From contig CM074185.1 of NCBI GenBank assembly GCA_037179385.1, positions 10,390,422-10,454,421 on the forward strand: a DNA stretch of 64,000 bases, read 5' to 3'. The stretch's first letter is position 1; every line of letters starts with the position of its first letter. The notes below the pieces were generated by a model. The model ran no database searches and had not been told where the DNA came from. It saw only the letters and a program-made list of their open reading frames with translations. Positions 33,555 through 44,690 of the stretch are shown here, piece after piece. This DNA is from Holothuria scabra (Eukaryota; Echinodermata; Holothuroidea; Aspidochirotida; Holothuriidae). Position numbers and translations under genes: made by a program.

Positions 33555-34160
33555 CAATTTGCAGGAAATTTGTTTGCCGCATAGTAAAACCTGCTGACAG
33601 ACGCAGAAAGGGGTGGTGAAAGGATTTACCCGACGAGAGGACCAAACTCCTGTTAGGGATCCAGAGACCAAAAGCCGAGCTAGAAGCGAAGGGCTTGCCA
33701 AAACAATGCCGAACGGAACAGTTTGGACGCGCGAAGGGCGTCGAAAAAATGGGGGTTCTGTTGAAGAAATCTCTGCATTTGGTTCATATTAAGGAAAGTT
33801 ATCCCCAGCCCCGTCTTGAGCCCTTATTGTGCAGATGCAAACCCTATTATATTGTTCATAAAATTAATCTGAGTGGCACACAAGGCCCTAATACGTAATA
33901 AGAAAACTCTCTGCACGTATACCGGTACGTGTTATATAATGTGAGCTACTTTACACCTTTTGAATTTTATGCCAATCAAAGACCATCACCAATTAAAAGT
34001 TTTGCTTTCTCCTAACCAAAAATGTACTTGGACAGTTGGGGTGATGCCTGTCTGTCAAAAGCAAGATGCCGGACGACTGGTCGAAGGGAATAATCCCCTT
34101 TCACTACCCTGAACTTAGCATTGAGGAATAGTTAAGAAACTATGATGTTTTTTAATCTCC
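33555..34160 (+). repeat. Dispersed repeat, second copy of 31850-32340
   Basis: See the entry at 31850-32340 for the shared words. This copy also includes, at 33879-34055, a stretch related to the repeats at 22461 and 42820, so the family may be composite. Confidence 0.7.
33879..34055 (+). repeat. Dispersed repeat copy 2 (related to 22461-22625)
   Basis: Contains AGAAAACTCTCTGCA, TAATGTGAGCTACTT, TATGCCAATCAAAGACCAT, CCAATT and AGTTGGGGTGATG, in the same order as copy 1. Confidence 0.6.
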
Positions 34161-37055
34161 CAAACAGTAACAATAACAAAACAGAGCTTCTTACCGGTAT
34201 CGTATTTCGTTAGAATCACAGCCTCAAGGAATAAAAATAGGCTAATTTTGAAACCTTTACCAATATACAACCAACATACCTGAAAGAGGTGTTTAACAGT
34301 TTAAGCAAGAGGTAACTGAAGATTAATTTTTTTTTGTAATTTTAGAAAAAAATGCTACAGAAAATACAGTACGTTCATGATTAAAACTTTTTTGGGATTA
34401 CGTTTGGTCAAAAAGCCTATTTCCTGCACAAAATTTGTTTTACCCGACATAAAATGGTAAGATGTATTAATAAGCCTACTAATCAGTGATTAGACTACAT
34501 ATATTTTTTTCATACCTCAAAATATTGTGGGAGACTGTCGCCCTCGAAAAATATTGAGGGGACATGTCCCCCCCCCCCGCCCCTCATGATCGCCGCTCCT
34601 TTTGCTGGCTAAAACTTGTCCCACCCAAAAGGAATTTTCAAATCAAAATTTTATTACCATCGATCTTTGTAAACTTTACCGAATTTTTAAAGATTGTTTA
34701 TATGCAAGTTTTAAGACATTAAAAGTGTCGTTTCTGGTACCATAACAAGGGTAAGTGGCTTTGTGAAGGGAGAGGAGGCAAGATTTCTCTCCTTTTCTGT
34801 CTTATTTCAGAACTTTTCTATTAGGTCTACTCATATCGCTAAATAATCTGAAAAAGTGCTATTTTTCAGCACACACTCACTCTGAATTCTAGATCGCACA
34901 TTCTCTTTACTGTTTAAAGCACGAGGAAACCCTCAAGATGATCCCTGCTCCCCTCATTCCTCAAAACCTATGCACTATCGACCCCGACCGTTTACTGCAG
35001 TCATACGGCGTAAGCATATAATAGAAAAAAGTCAAATAGGGATTTCTGTGGTCTGTTACGTCACATGCTGTGCCGCCTTATGAAGCTGCAATCACGCCGT
35101 CAGAGAAAGCCCTTCGGGCTCCCGCGGCACCCCTGGGGCCGTTCAATAGTTGGACCTGGCCCCACCCCGAACTTTCAGACACTGACCCCACCCTGGTCGT
35201 AGCCCGTGTGGATTGTGTAGAATTTCTAGGGGTTAGTTCATCATAGCTTTCAGTGGCGTGTCTAGGATAGTTGGCACGAATGCGGATCCTTTCTTGTCAC
35301 CTGCTGCCCCGTGGGGGAGAATCAGAAAGGAGGAGTCAAACGGGAGGCGTTTGTGTAGAAACCCTCGGGTGTAAATTGGTGCTGTCTTTTGCAAAACTTC
35401 CAACCGATCAAAATTAGTCTTTTTTCTATAGGGTTGGGTGCCGGCTGGCCGTGCGGGGTTTTTTTCCCCAGGACGAATAAGGGCAAAAAAAATTCCATTG
35501 ATATCATGAAAAATGATGCTCAAGTTAGTATTTACTGTACGTAAAGAATATGATATGCTGTCCCCATTCGTCAGGAAAAAAAAAAAAAAAAAAAACTTGT
35601 GGCCGGTTTCGGGGGGGGGGGGGTTAGTTTCTGTACAAATGATGACTAAGGTACAAAATGGTGTCATTTTGGGCAAGTTTTGAACTGGTTACATGCTTAC
35701 AAGTTTTTCCATCTCCCTTTTCTATAATCTTTTCGGTTGGGTAAAGGGATGAGATAAGGCTCCACTGTTTTGAAAACAAAATTGTCATTGTATGGTACAT
35801 GGATACAAACTGACGCCATCGATTTTTGCGTAGCGTAACCTGTCAATAGATTGTTAAACCAAAATGCGCTATATTTTAACGGAAACGGCATTTGCAAATC
35901 TCCAAATTAGCATCTAAACATATTTTGAGACTTCATCTTTTAGAAGAGAAGACTTCACCACCAAAAGTTTAACTAGAAAACTTGTTCAGTAAAACCACCT
36001 AAATATAGGCCAGCTGCGGGCTATCTTTTTAAATTTATGCTTCAGTACTTGTGTGCATCATGCATGAATAAGGATTTCCTTTAGTAAGTAGGAGTTAGTA
36101 GGAGTTACCGGCAAAGGAGTCCGTCTGAGCAGGGTCCAGCAATCTCCCCTAAAAAGCATCGGGAAATAAATTTTTATGTCATTTCACAGGTTCAGAGGGA
36201 TTTAAAAACATAATCAGTATACACTTGTAAGTTTAAGGTGTTTTCATTGTTTAAGTATGCCATTTAAGTTTCTATTTTGGGTTTCCCAAAATCTCAAGGG
36301 GAAACCAGATCCATTTCTAAGGGGGAGGGGTGGTTGAATGAAAAAAATTTTCTTGGCATCTTCCACCCCTCACTTTATAAAAATTTCACCGAAATACGCA
36401 CATTCGGAAGGAACATTTAATTCAAACTTATCTCTTATTCTGGCAAACATTGCTTCTCTTAATCCTTCAAGTGTGTATTTCTTGACCAAACTTTCACCAG
36501 ATAGAGGAATTTCTACAAGTTTCAGATGAAGTAGGTCAAAGAAGGGTACTTTCGAGTGAGCCACACAAACGCTGCCCACACGTAAAGGAACGATTTCAAA
36601 GTTCCAGCAAAATGATAGTGTCACAATATAGAAATAAGCAAATAGTACTAGGAACCTATTTACAGTGATTTGGAGCAATACTTAAAATAATTTTAGAGGC
36701 TATTTGAGCATTTCTGAAATAGCTATACTCTCATGAACATTATGAGCGCCGTGCACCAAATATACGGTCGTTCTACTGTATGAATTGTACCGACCCGTGC
36801 GGAACCGTACAGACCCCACATGATCCAGTAGTGCTCGAAAGCCCGTTGAATGCCATTATATGGAAGAGAAACCTTTTCGTCTTTCAGTCACGTGCGTTTT
36901 CTGATTTTATCAAACCAAGGAGGTTCTACTGATTTAAATCCTGTTAGCTGTGTTTGCTAGTTCACACTTGAAACCAGGATGAGGACAGAGACAGAAAATG
37001 CCCTTGTCACCCCATCCTTGTAGAACCTCCTTGATCAAACTAGTTTACTAAAACC
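34161..37055. other. Intronic stretch with G/C runs and one orphan exon candidate
   Basis: It contains a GGGGACATGTCCCC block with a C run (34556-34585), a poly-A then poly-G pair (35577-35623) and a CAGTGGCGTGTC transposon-like end at 35252 with no matching partner. The minus-strand frame 35233-35676 crosses these and is not a gene. An orphan exon candidate at 36377-36585 is listed separately. Confidence 0.4.
36377..36585 (-). CDS. Orphan exon candidate, unknown function
   Basis: An open segment on the minus strand between a possible acceptor (GTGTGGGCAG|, near 36576) and a possible donor (TTTCG|GTGAAA, near 36394). It encodes VCVAHSKVPFFDLLHLKLVE, IPLSGESLVKKYTLEGLREA and MFARIRDKFELNVPSE. 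Its composition is mixed and protein-like, with an amphipathic helix LEGLREAMFARIRDKF after a beta-like stretch, which recalls small ubiquitin-like or PB1 folds without a clear match. It might be a decayed transposon gene or an exon of a nested gene. I do not recognise it. Confidence 0.25.
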
Positions 37056-37059
37056 AGCC

Positions 37060-37300
37060 GCACACTACACGAATTTGCACACCGCAACGCAACTCGATCA
37101 TCGGAGTACGTAAGTTTACGAATGCGACTGTAAGTTTTAGGACAAGTTTTAAGTCGCACCGACTTCAGTCCCGAAGATGTTAGTTCTTCCCGACTGAAGT
37201 GTCGGTGTGGCACAAACATGATCTTAAAACTGCCACATAAAATCTCGGACACCTCACGATTGTTGGGACCCGACGATCGAGTTGAGTTGCGGTGAAAGTC
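37060..37300. mobile_element. Foldback element with nested hairpin
   Basis: The arms CACCGCAACGCAACTCGATC (about 37079-37098) and GATCGAGTTGAGTTGCGGTG (37275-37294) are near-perfect complements. A second hairpin lies inside: CGCACCGACTTCAGTC (37154) pairs with GACTGAAGTGTCGGTGTGG (37191). A SINE-like insertion follows at 37304-37375. The outer end CACACTACACGA resembles the end of the element at 45961. Confidence 0.6.
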
Positions 37301-37303
37301 GTA

Positions 37304-37380
37304 CAGCCCCCTGTTTAACTGGGGGTTGTAAAATATGTCCATGGTATTTCCCACCTGTCGTAAGGGAAGCCAAACCTAAA
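37304..37380 (+). mobile_element. SINE-like fragment (second family)
   Basis: Contains CCCCCTGTTTAACTGGGGG, then ATGTCCATGGTATTTCCCACC and TGTCGTAAGGGAAGCC. The same order (ATGCCCACGGTATTTCCCGCC, TGTCGTTAGAGGAAA) occurs at 61836-61920. The TATTTCC-CCTGTCGTAAG core is common in invertebrate tRNA-related SINEs. Confidence 0.5.
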
Positions 37381-37545
37381 CTTGAACCATACTTGAAAAT
37401 TAATTTAAACTTACGAACTTATCGAGTTGACCGATCCTATATAACACGCGCGTTTTGGTGTGTCGGTAAATCTTACAAAGTCGTATAGCGCGCCGTACAG
37501 ACTTCTTTGGCTCTTAATATCCTAAAATGCGGTGTTTACGCGGTA

Positions 37546-37986
37546 CAGTGACGTAGTCAGAGGGGGGGGGGGGGGTGGGGCCTCGCCCCGCCCCCCCCCA
37601 TCGCAATATCCGGAAATATATATTTTTTTTTCATACAAAATTCCAGAACAAGAAATGTTGATTTAGGAATAGTTTGAATCAAACGGCTCGGAGATGCTAT
37701 TTCCTGCCATTTGGAGACCTTTGGTGGACCAACATTTTCTTGCACTCTCCGTGCCAACCTATGGTGGTGCTCCGCTTACATAAAACGTGATTCTAGAGGG
37801 AAAACTGGGGGTAGCTAGAACCTCATAAAGAGGTTTTTCTGAGCATATGTATGTACCACTACTTACTTACACACAATTCGGCACAAATTTGGTGGCTAGG
37901 AAAAATTTTAGGGGCCTAGAACCCCCTCAGCCCCCGTAGGGCCTGCACCAGGCACCCCCTTGCCCAAAATCCTGGCTACGCCACTG
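37546..37986. mobile_element. Poly-G hAT-like MITE, 441 bp
   Basis: Ends CAGTGACGTAGTCAG and CTGGCTACGCCACTG are inverted repeats (about 12 of 15). They are flanked by ACGCGGTA (37538-37545) and TTGCGGTA (37987-37994), 6 of 8 identical. A G run starts 15 bases inside the left end. The flanking open frames are artefacts. Confidence 0.8.
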
Positions 37987-37994
37987 TTGCGGTA

Positions 37995-38460
37995 AACATA
38001 CATGGGCTTTTACGTTCAGTTTGTTAAGGCTCCATAACGAGGTCTTGCGGGCCCGTAGGCCTATAATGTCAGGACGCCTTGTGAGCGCGATCGTATACGG
38101 TCCCATGTGCTTATGGAAGCAAGACTTAAAAGAATATGGTTCAGGATCAAAGCAAGTTTTGAGGGGCACTCATTCTAAGCATTCTGGTGAAATTCGCATT
38201 GAAATCCGACAGTTCGATGTGTGGTTCTCAAGGTATGAACGGGTAAATTTGTAACATTTTCAGCAAAAAGTGAATTTGCAGCAAGCACCTATGACATTAT
38301 CATTCCGTCACATTAATGAACAGTTTTTCTTTCTTCTTTAAACCCTTCAACCAATTTTTTCCTCAACAACCACACGCGTAAGTGGCATGAGGACTTAAAC
38401 AAAAACTTTACATCTCTCATCAAGTGGTTCTGACTTCAAGGTCAACACAGACCTAGTAAT
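37995..38460. other. Stretch before the triplet repeat
   Basis: At 38155-38290 it contains a diverged partial relative of the inverted-repeat element at 39467-40031 (TAAGCATTCTGGTGAAATTCGCATT, GTTCTCAAGGTATGAA, AAAGTGAATTTGCAGCAAGC). No exon. Confidence 0.5.
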
Positions 38461-38466
38461 AATATT

Positions 38467-39100
38467 GACGACGACGACGACGACGAAGAAGAAAAAAGAA
38501 GAAGAAGAAGAAGAAGAAGAAGAAGAAGAAGAAGAAGAAGAAGAAGAAGAAGAAGAAGAAGAAGAAGAAGAAGAAGAAGAAGAAGAAGAAGAAGAAGAAG
38601 AAGAAGAAGAAGAAGAAGAAGAAGAAGAAGAAGAAGAAGAAGAAGAAGAAGAAGAAGAAGAAGAAGAAGAAGAAGAAGAAGAAGAAGAAGAAGAAGAAGA
38701 AGAAGAAGAAGAAGAAGAAGAAGAAGAAGAAGAAGAAGAAGAAGAAGAAGAAGAAGAAGAAGAAGAAGAAGAAGAAGAAGAAGAAGAAGAAGAAGAAGAA
38801 GAAGAAGAAGAAGAAGAAGAAGAAGAAGAAGAAGAAGAAGAAGAAGAAGAAGAAGAAGAAGAAGAAGAAGAAGAAGAAGAAGAAGAAGAAGAAGAAGAAG
38901 AAGAAGAAGAAGAAGAAGAAGAAGAAGAAGAAGAAGAAGAAGAAGAAGAAGAAGAAGAAGAAGAAGAAGAAGAAGAAGAAGAAGAAGAAGAAGAAGAAGA
39001 AGAAGAAGAAGAAGAAGAAGAAGAAGAAGAAGAAGAAGAAGAAGAAGAAGAAGAAGAAGAAGAAGAAGAAGAAGAAGAAGAAGAAGAAGAAGAAGAAGAA
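38467..39100 (+). repeat. (GAC)6 followed by about 201 uninterrupted GAA triplets
   Basis: Six GAC units (38467-38484), a short GAA/A transition, then pure GAA from 38498 to 39100 (603 bases) with no interruption. All long open frames here (poly-Glu on plus, poly-Ser and poly-Phe on minus) are by-products. The array is a polypurine-polypyrimidine tract able to form triplex (H-) DNA. In the receptor pre-mRNA it would be transcribed as UUC. Exact length in an assembly is unreliable for such repeats. Confidence 0.97.
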
Positions 39101-39466
39101 AAAATAAGTATGTTCAGAAACGGGTTGATTTTGGGGAGCCTCGGGAGCTGAGAGAAAATAAAACGAGAGAAAAAAGAGAAAAGAAACAAAAGAGAAAGGA
39201 GAAAGATAGAAGAGATCCAAATAGTAAGTAAAATTGTCTAAAAACAAATTCAGAATTAGATGGCTTTCTGCAGGGGTTGTTTCTTCTATAATTGAATCAC
39301 TGCTACAGAAATCCATTTCAGAAATTGGTAAACTTTAGAAGCAGACCACAATGTGCAAAATCAGGTAAATTGTTGAGCAATGATGCGGTCTTTAGACTAG
39401 ATCTATGGGCCATATCATAGTGATATCTGAAATACATGATACACAGCAACTGTACTGTAGCTGCAG

Positions 39467-40031
39467 TTAAAAGAATAGTCCAGAGTCAAATTTACTTTTG
39501 GGATGTTAAAGAGGAAGATATTCTTAGCATTCTGATGAAAGTTGCATTTATTTCCCATGTTCGGTTCTCAAGATATTAAGCAACTGAAGTTGGCACATTT
39601 TCCAGAGAAATTGAACTTGAAGCAAACAGGTATGACATCATGTATTCACATTCTTGGCCAGTGTTTTGTTATTCCCTAATTTTCATCCTATTTGTTGACC
39701 TTAAATTGATTAGGCATACTATTTTGCCCCTAAGGCATACACAGGTTTTAAAATTCCATTACTCGGGATGCACCTATGCTATCAATATATTAAGGTATAG
39801 TTGCATGAATTCATGTCAGTTTATTTTAAACAAAACATTGGATAAAAGTGTGAATCAATGACATCATGCCTGCTTGCTCCAAGTTCATTCTATGTTGAAA
39901 ATTTGCCATATTTTATTGCCAATATCTCGAGAACCGAACATGGGAAATAAATAAAAATATCACCAGAATGCTTAGAATACGTCCTTCTTTAACATGTCAA
40001 AAATAAATTTGGCTTAGGACTATTCTTTTAA
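39467..40031. mobile_element. Non-autonomous element with about 130-bp inverted repeats, 565 bp
   Basis: The left arm TTAAAAGAATAGTCCAGAG, then GATGTTAAAGAGGAAGATATT, AGCATTCTGATGAAA and CCCATGTTCGGTTCTCAAGA, is mirrored at 39900-40031 (TCGAGAACCGAACATGGG, CAGAATGCTTAGAATA, AGGACTATTCTTTTAA). The arms are about 130 bases and 80-85% alike by eye. The flanks CTGCAG and CTGTAA may be a degraded target duplication. A related fragment is at 38155-38290. Confidence 0.8.
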
Positions 40032-42790
40032 CTGTAATTACAACTTTGCAGTAAAGAGTGTAATGTTCTAATTTCTTGGGGAGGCGGCGGGGGAAGGCAG
40101 CTTGAGTTGCCAATATATTGCCATTCAGGATTTCGAGGATGGTAAAAGATGCCAGGCTGGCAAGGTAACATGCTTTCGTACACAGTAGGCCTGGGCAAGG
40201 AGACATGGAAGATTCTTTTACCCTCCAATCGATATACCAAAATAAACGTTCTGTCCCCTTTAGAAATGAGCACAAAAAATTTAAGCTTTAGATTTTAACA
40301 GGATTAGGCAGATGTATTTTTGCAAGTGGTGGTTTAAATAGTAGATAGGAGGTAAGAGAGGGCGATGAAGATTTTTTTTAATACCTCAAATCATTTTGAA
40401 AACTACCAAATTTTTTACAAATTTTTCCCAATAGGTCAAACTTTTTCTCTACTCTGTACACTTTCAGCCTAATATCGACTGCCTCAAATATACGAAATTC
40501 CTCGCATAGAATCGGGTTATAGGAACTTATAATCCATAATGATCCCTTCTTGGTGGAGGATCTACAGTTTTACCAGTTGTTGCATGTGCAAAGATCACAG
40601 AGGAGGAGCACAGCATTGTAAGAATGTGAAGAAAGGGATTTATTTCCATGTTCCTCTACTCTTGAGAAGAATTTTGTATGAATATAGAAATCCCCAGCAA
40701 ATTATCCTGTACCAGACTCAAATTGGTAGACACATTTTTCATGCCTTAACCTTAAATTCATTTTTTCCATTTCCTTCTTCCATGCCACCTCAGATGTTTT
40801 CACTTCATTCAACAGAAGTCTAAATGTGTTAAAAAGTACATTGGAGGGGTTTTGCAATGTAAACTTATGTAATTTATATTTTAAAAGGGGGAATTCTTTA
40901 TGCCTTCTACTAGTTTTGAAAGTCACATTTGCAGCGACGTAGCGCTTTTACAGCAGAATATGAGCATCAAACAGTCAGACTTAAGAACTTTCCTGAATCA
41001 ATTATTTTTGATAGGAATTTAAAAGTCTCCAAGTTGCTATATGCACACAAAACTTACCACGAAAAATTATGTGTTACGTTATGTTGGAAGTTTTGACATA
41101 CTTTGTGCAGCTGTTCCCATTCCTCAACAGCATCTCACCAGCACACCTGTGAGGCAGTACTGCTAGCATCGCCAGACTTTTCAAAGTGGGTGGGGGGAGC
41201 AATCCACCAAAGGAACACACCAAAATGAAGGCCTTTTGTTCACTGTAGGCATCTTCGTGACATGCAGCTCTCTGCTGTAGGCATTAGGCCCCATAGGCTC
41301 ACTGAAGTGCCCTTTGTGGGATCCTGGGACAACACTTCGTCCACTGAGGGTCAAGGACAGCCAAGTGGAGCCTCTGGGGTATTTATTGGAAAATTGAACA
41401 TTAAAATGAATCATTTACCTATGTCCAAAATGTCACATCACTGAGAACACCAAAAAATGGGCCACAAAAATAGAAACCTCAATTTGACCACTGTACGTTA
41501 GCCTTACACGCACTTACAATTTCAATGAGGGTGGGGGGGGGAGTCCAACAGATCAGTTCAATGTTGGCACTGAGCATACAAAGATGATGCTGCAGAGTAG
41601 GAAGTAATGGTGGGACAACTACCTTCCAGGTATACCACAGAGGGGAAGCCTTCAAATTTGAGCAACCAAGTTAGTACGGTACTGTAGGCAGTAGACATCT
41701 AATAGCTGTAGATCCAGGACTAGTGCGTGAAAATGTAGGAAGGAATCCAGGTTGAATGCAGTTAAATGGGCTCTGGGAGCCTCAAATGATAGACTGAAAG
41801 ATAATCGATGTGGGGATTGTATTGAAGAGAGAAGACTAAAGCTAGACCCCGCAAGTCTCACAGCTTGATGAAGACAGGGCTACCATATTTATTATTTTCC
41901 CGATAGGAGGACATGGATCACCCTCCTGGGGGAGAAGTCTATGGGGAGGGGTATCCACCTTTCAAAATTTGTTCCATTATGGATAGTGTCTAAATGCAAA
42001 ATGTTGCAAAATTTTGTTGCTTTAACCAGAGTTTCTTTCACCTGAATGAAGGTGTTTTTGGCTTTGAAAAAATCCTAAAAAGGCCTAAAAAAGTCTGATA
42101 TTTTAAAACATCGATAATCGATTAGTTCAGTGGTCAGAGCTGTGGACATCGTGTTGTAAGTTTTTGCATGCATCAAATTCTGACCAGCCCAGAAAAATGT
42201 GTTTCATCTTCCATTCAAGATGTAATGTTAACAACCCACCTGTTTGGGGTAGTCCTGATAGCTGTAGTCTTCACTACACTTCACTAGATACTACTTTAAA
42301 TGCTGTATCAGTTGATCTTGTGTCAGAATTGGACTTGATTGTTTTGACTATATTTTAGCACTATAAAGAAAGATATTATGACTTCAAAAAAGAAATTGAG
42401 ATGCAAAATGTAATTGTGACAGTGATGGCCAACAGTATTGCTTTGTAGAGTCCCACAAAAGTGTTCAGAAAAATAAATTTTAATTACTGATCATAAAGTA
42501 TGCACAGATTTTACAAGGAGCTGACACAAAAATAGTTTGGTAAGATGTAACCTTTTTTACATCTACATCTTTTGTACTATGGTGGCCATTTTGATTTGAA
42601 GATGACAGCCAGTGACTGCAAATTGTGGAAACAAGTAGTTTCACAGCACTATCCATGAACAGAAAGTTTAGGGACCTGATCCCGTATTCTGCTATTAAAA
42701 AAGTTTAGCTATTTGCTATTTGGTGTGCACTTTTGCCAACTTTCTACTTGACTACAGGTCACTGAAGTTAAACTGTAGTCAAGTGGCAAG
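40032..42790. other. Intronic stretch, nothing recognised
   Basis: No exon or repeat family was recognised. A G run of nine lies at about 41534-41542. Confidence 0.3.
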
Positions 42791-42819
42791 TTGGTGGTAA
42801 ACGGCAGTCACTTGTCACC

Positions 42820-42962
42820 CCAAACTACAGTTTCACCCAATGAAGATCAAAAGTCTCAATAGGTACAGCTCTTTGATTGATATCAAATTAAAAAATGCAG
42901 GGCAGCTCATATTACACAGCATGCACTGAGAGTGTTCTGATTAAACAAGGACTTTTATGCTC
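42820..42962 (-). repeat. Dispersed repeat copy 3 (inverted; related to 22461-22625)
   Basis: The reverse complement reads, in order, AGAACACTCTCAGTGCATGC, TAATATGAGCTGCCCTGCAT, ATCAATCAAAGAGCTGTACC, TTGAGACTTTTGATCTTC, AACTGTAGTTTGGGGTGA. It matches copy 1 closely. Confidence 0.7.
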
Positions 42963-44019
42963 AAAAGGACTAGAAGTAAGTACGTTGGAAGAACTGGAAT
43001 GTCTGGGGTGATGAATAAATGCCTTTAAAAACAGCATGAATTTCTGAAGAGAGATTGTGATATCCAATAGGACTAAAAGTCTTTTCAGGTCAATTCAACG
43101 TCAACTCAAGGTCAATGGCAAAGCATTTAGTAAGCAAGTGACCACTATGCTGAATACTTGTCCAGAAGCCTTAGTCATACAGAGTAACAAATTTCTGACA
43201 AAAGTGTTATCACCTGCTGTATTAGTAGGCCTTCCATTAAGGTGCATATTAGTTAAAACCATGCCAACAATTTTCCATGTGTCAACACTGCTGTTGAGTC
43301 ATTAGCTAAAAAGAGTCAGAACAAACATATTATGATCAATCTGAAAACCTTAGGAAATAATAACTACATTATTTATTTGATGAAACTTTGAAACTTGCAA
43401 ACCTGTTAAAATGGACTTAAAAAGAACAAAAAAAAATGTATGAATGAGCAAAATAACTTGGATTATGAAGACTGCCCCTTTACCTTTGAATAACTGGAAG
43501 GTTTAAAATAAATTCTCTCCACCTTGCAAAGCACTGCAGGCCACTTTCCATATTTCAACATTTCTCAGGCCTACTCTGACAACTGAGAAACTCATTTTAT
43601 ATGCTTGGACAGCAATTTTGAAATTTATTAACACCTCAGTCCCCCCCCCCCCCATGCCTAAGCTCTCTACAGTTTAGCTCCAGTTAAAACATACGTCCAC
43701 AGTTATAATGCATCTGAACATTGATGTGTGTACCGTTTGTACCTCCCCACATAACTGGTGACTTGATAAACACGCACTTGGTGGCGCTATTCTACTTCAT
43801 AAATACACATGGTTTTTGGAAAATTCTATGCAATAGATGACTTTGTTTTATTTGTTCTAAAATGAATTAAAAAATTAGAATGTAATACGATAGCCCACCC
43901 CTGAAACTGATCCTGGGGTCATTGACAACCGATGACGTCACCAGTTGTTTGTGTGTCATCAGTTGGAAGGTGTGTAAACATATCCATGTCATCATTTGTA
44001 AGGTCTAAACAAGTGCACA
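42963..44019. other. Intronic stretch, nothing recognised
   Basis: Contains a 13-base C run (43641-43653). The plus-strand open frames 43057-43305 and 43932-44132 show no domain and no splice context. Confidence 0.3.
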
Positions 44020-44046
44020 CACACATACATACATACATACACACGC
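44020..44046. repeat. CA/CATA microsatellite
   Basis: ACACACACATACATACATAC followed by ATACACACGCACGC. A simple repeat. Confidence 0.8.
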
Positions 44047-44146
44047 ACGCCATCATGATTGCATTGATTTCTCTTATCATCGAAACCAAAAACTTCTTTT
44101 GCTGTAGAGAATTACGCATACAGAGTCTTTAAGTTCTTAGTCCTAC

Positions 44147-44224
44147 CTTCCAGACAAGCAAACGTTCCATTTGGTTTGGGAATGCATAGTCCACTGCAAA
44201 TAGTGGTCGGAGTCGGACAAGTGC
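44147..44224 (-). CDS. CUB-YWTD-EGF-HYR receptor, EGF-like exon
   Basis: A 78-base exon (26 codons, phase 1 in and out). The acceptor TTTCTTATTGCCAG| has AG at 44226-44225, and the donor GGAAG|GTAGGA has GT at 44146-44145. It encodes GTCPTPTTICSGLCIPKPNG then TFACLEG, with the spacing C-x6-C-x3-C-x9-C. This is the LDLR/LRP type of EGF repeat (usually CSHLCL-PNGTYTC) that regularly caps a YWTD propeller. It is short: only four of six cysteines are in this exon, so the last disulphide pair is missing or provided elsewhere. It follows the propeller exon at 45582-45863 in phase. Confidence 0.8.
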
Positions 44225-44307
44225 CTGGCAATAAGAAACCTGGAAATATCCAAAATCAAATCTGTAATCTGTGCCATGAATCATTAACTTAATCATGTAT
44301 TAAAGGG

Positions 44308-44690
44308 AAAATGAAGGCAAATAACTTGGATTCGTGACGTAGTCTGTCATGTTTCATAGCTGGCTCTTGGGAGGCACTTGACAATATTGTCCTCATTAAA
44401 TTATAAAATATATGGGAGCAAGTCATTGGCGTGCCTGAATATGTAATTGCTAAGAATTCTAGTTATAACCGCTTTCGGGGAATTAGATTTCCCAGAACGG
44501 GAAAAATTTGCATGTCTTAACGGTACGAATATGTATGAAGGCAAATCGGTATGAAGGCAAATAACTTGGATTCGTGGCGTAGTCTGTCATGTTTCAAAGC
44601 TGGCTCTTCGGAGGCACTTGACAATATTGTCCTCATTAAATTATGAACGGGAAAAAATTGCATGTTTTAACGGTATGGATATGTATGTGC
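44308..44690 (+). repeat. Local tandem duplication, about 240-bp unit
   Basis: ATGAAGGCAAATAACTTGGA to CTTGACAATATTGTCCTCAT and GAACGGGAAAAATTTGCATG is repeated from 44552, with a few substitutions. The second unit lacks about 90 bases (44400-44490) present in the first. It lies in the intron directly upstream (minus sense) of the EGF exon. Confidence 0.9.

Larger units (their letters stand above)
11197..44146 (-). other. Inferred 33-kb intron of the receptor gene, with nested genes
   Basis: Donor G|GTAGGA at 44146-44145 and acceptor at 11198-11197 are both phase 1, so the EGF and HYR exons can be spliced directly. The interval contains same-strand SET and kinase exons, satellites, a LINE fragment, a GAA repeat and several MITEs. 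An undetected small exon inside cannot be excluded. The alternative is that the left exons belong to a second receptor gene and the join is accidental. The left copy argues against this, because it keeps tail and propeller pieces in the same order. Confidence 0.5.

Noticed and set aside
35233..35676. 147-residue minus-strand frame
   Set aside because: It contains poly-Phe and poly-Pro from homopolymers and lies over a transposon-like end at 35252.
38395..39316. Three long open frames (poly-Ser, poly-Phe, poly-Glu)
   Set aside because: All are translations of the GAA/TTC triplet repeat.
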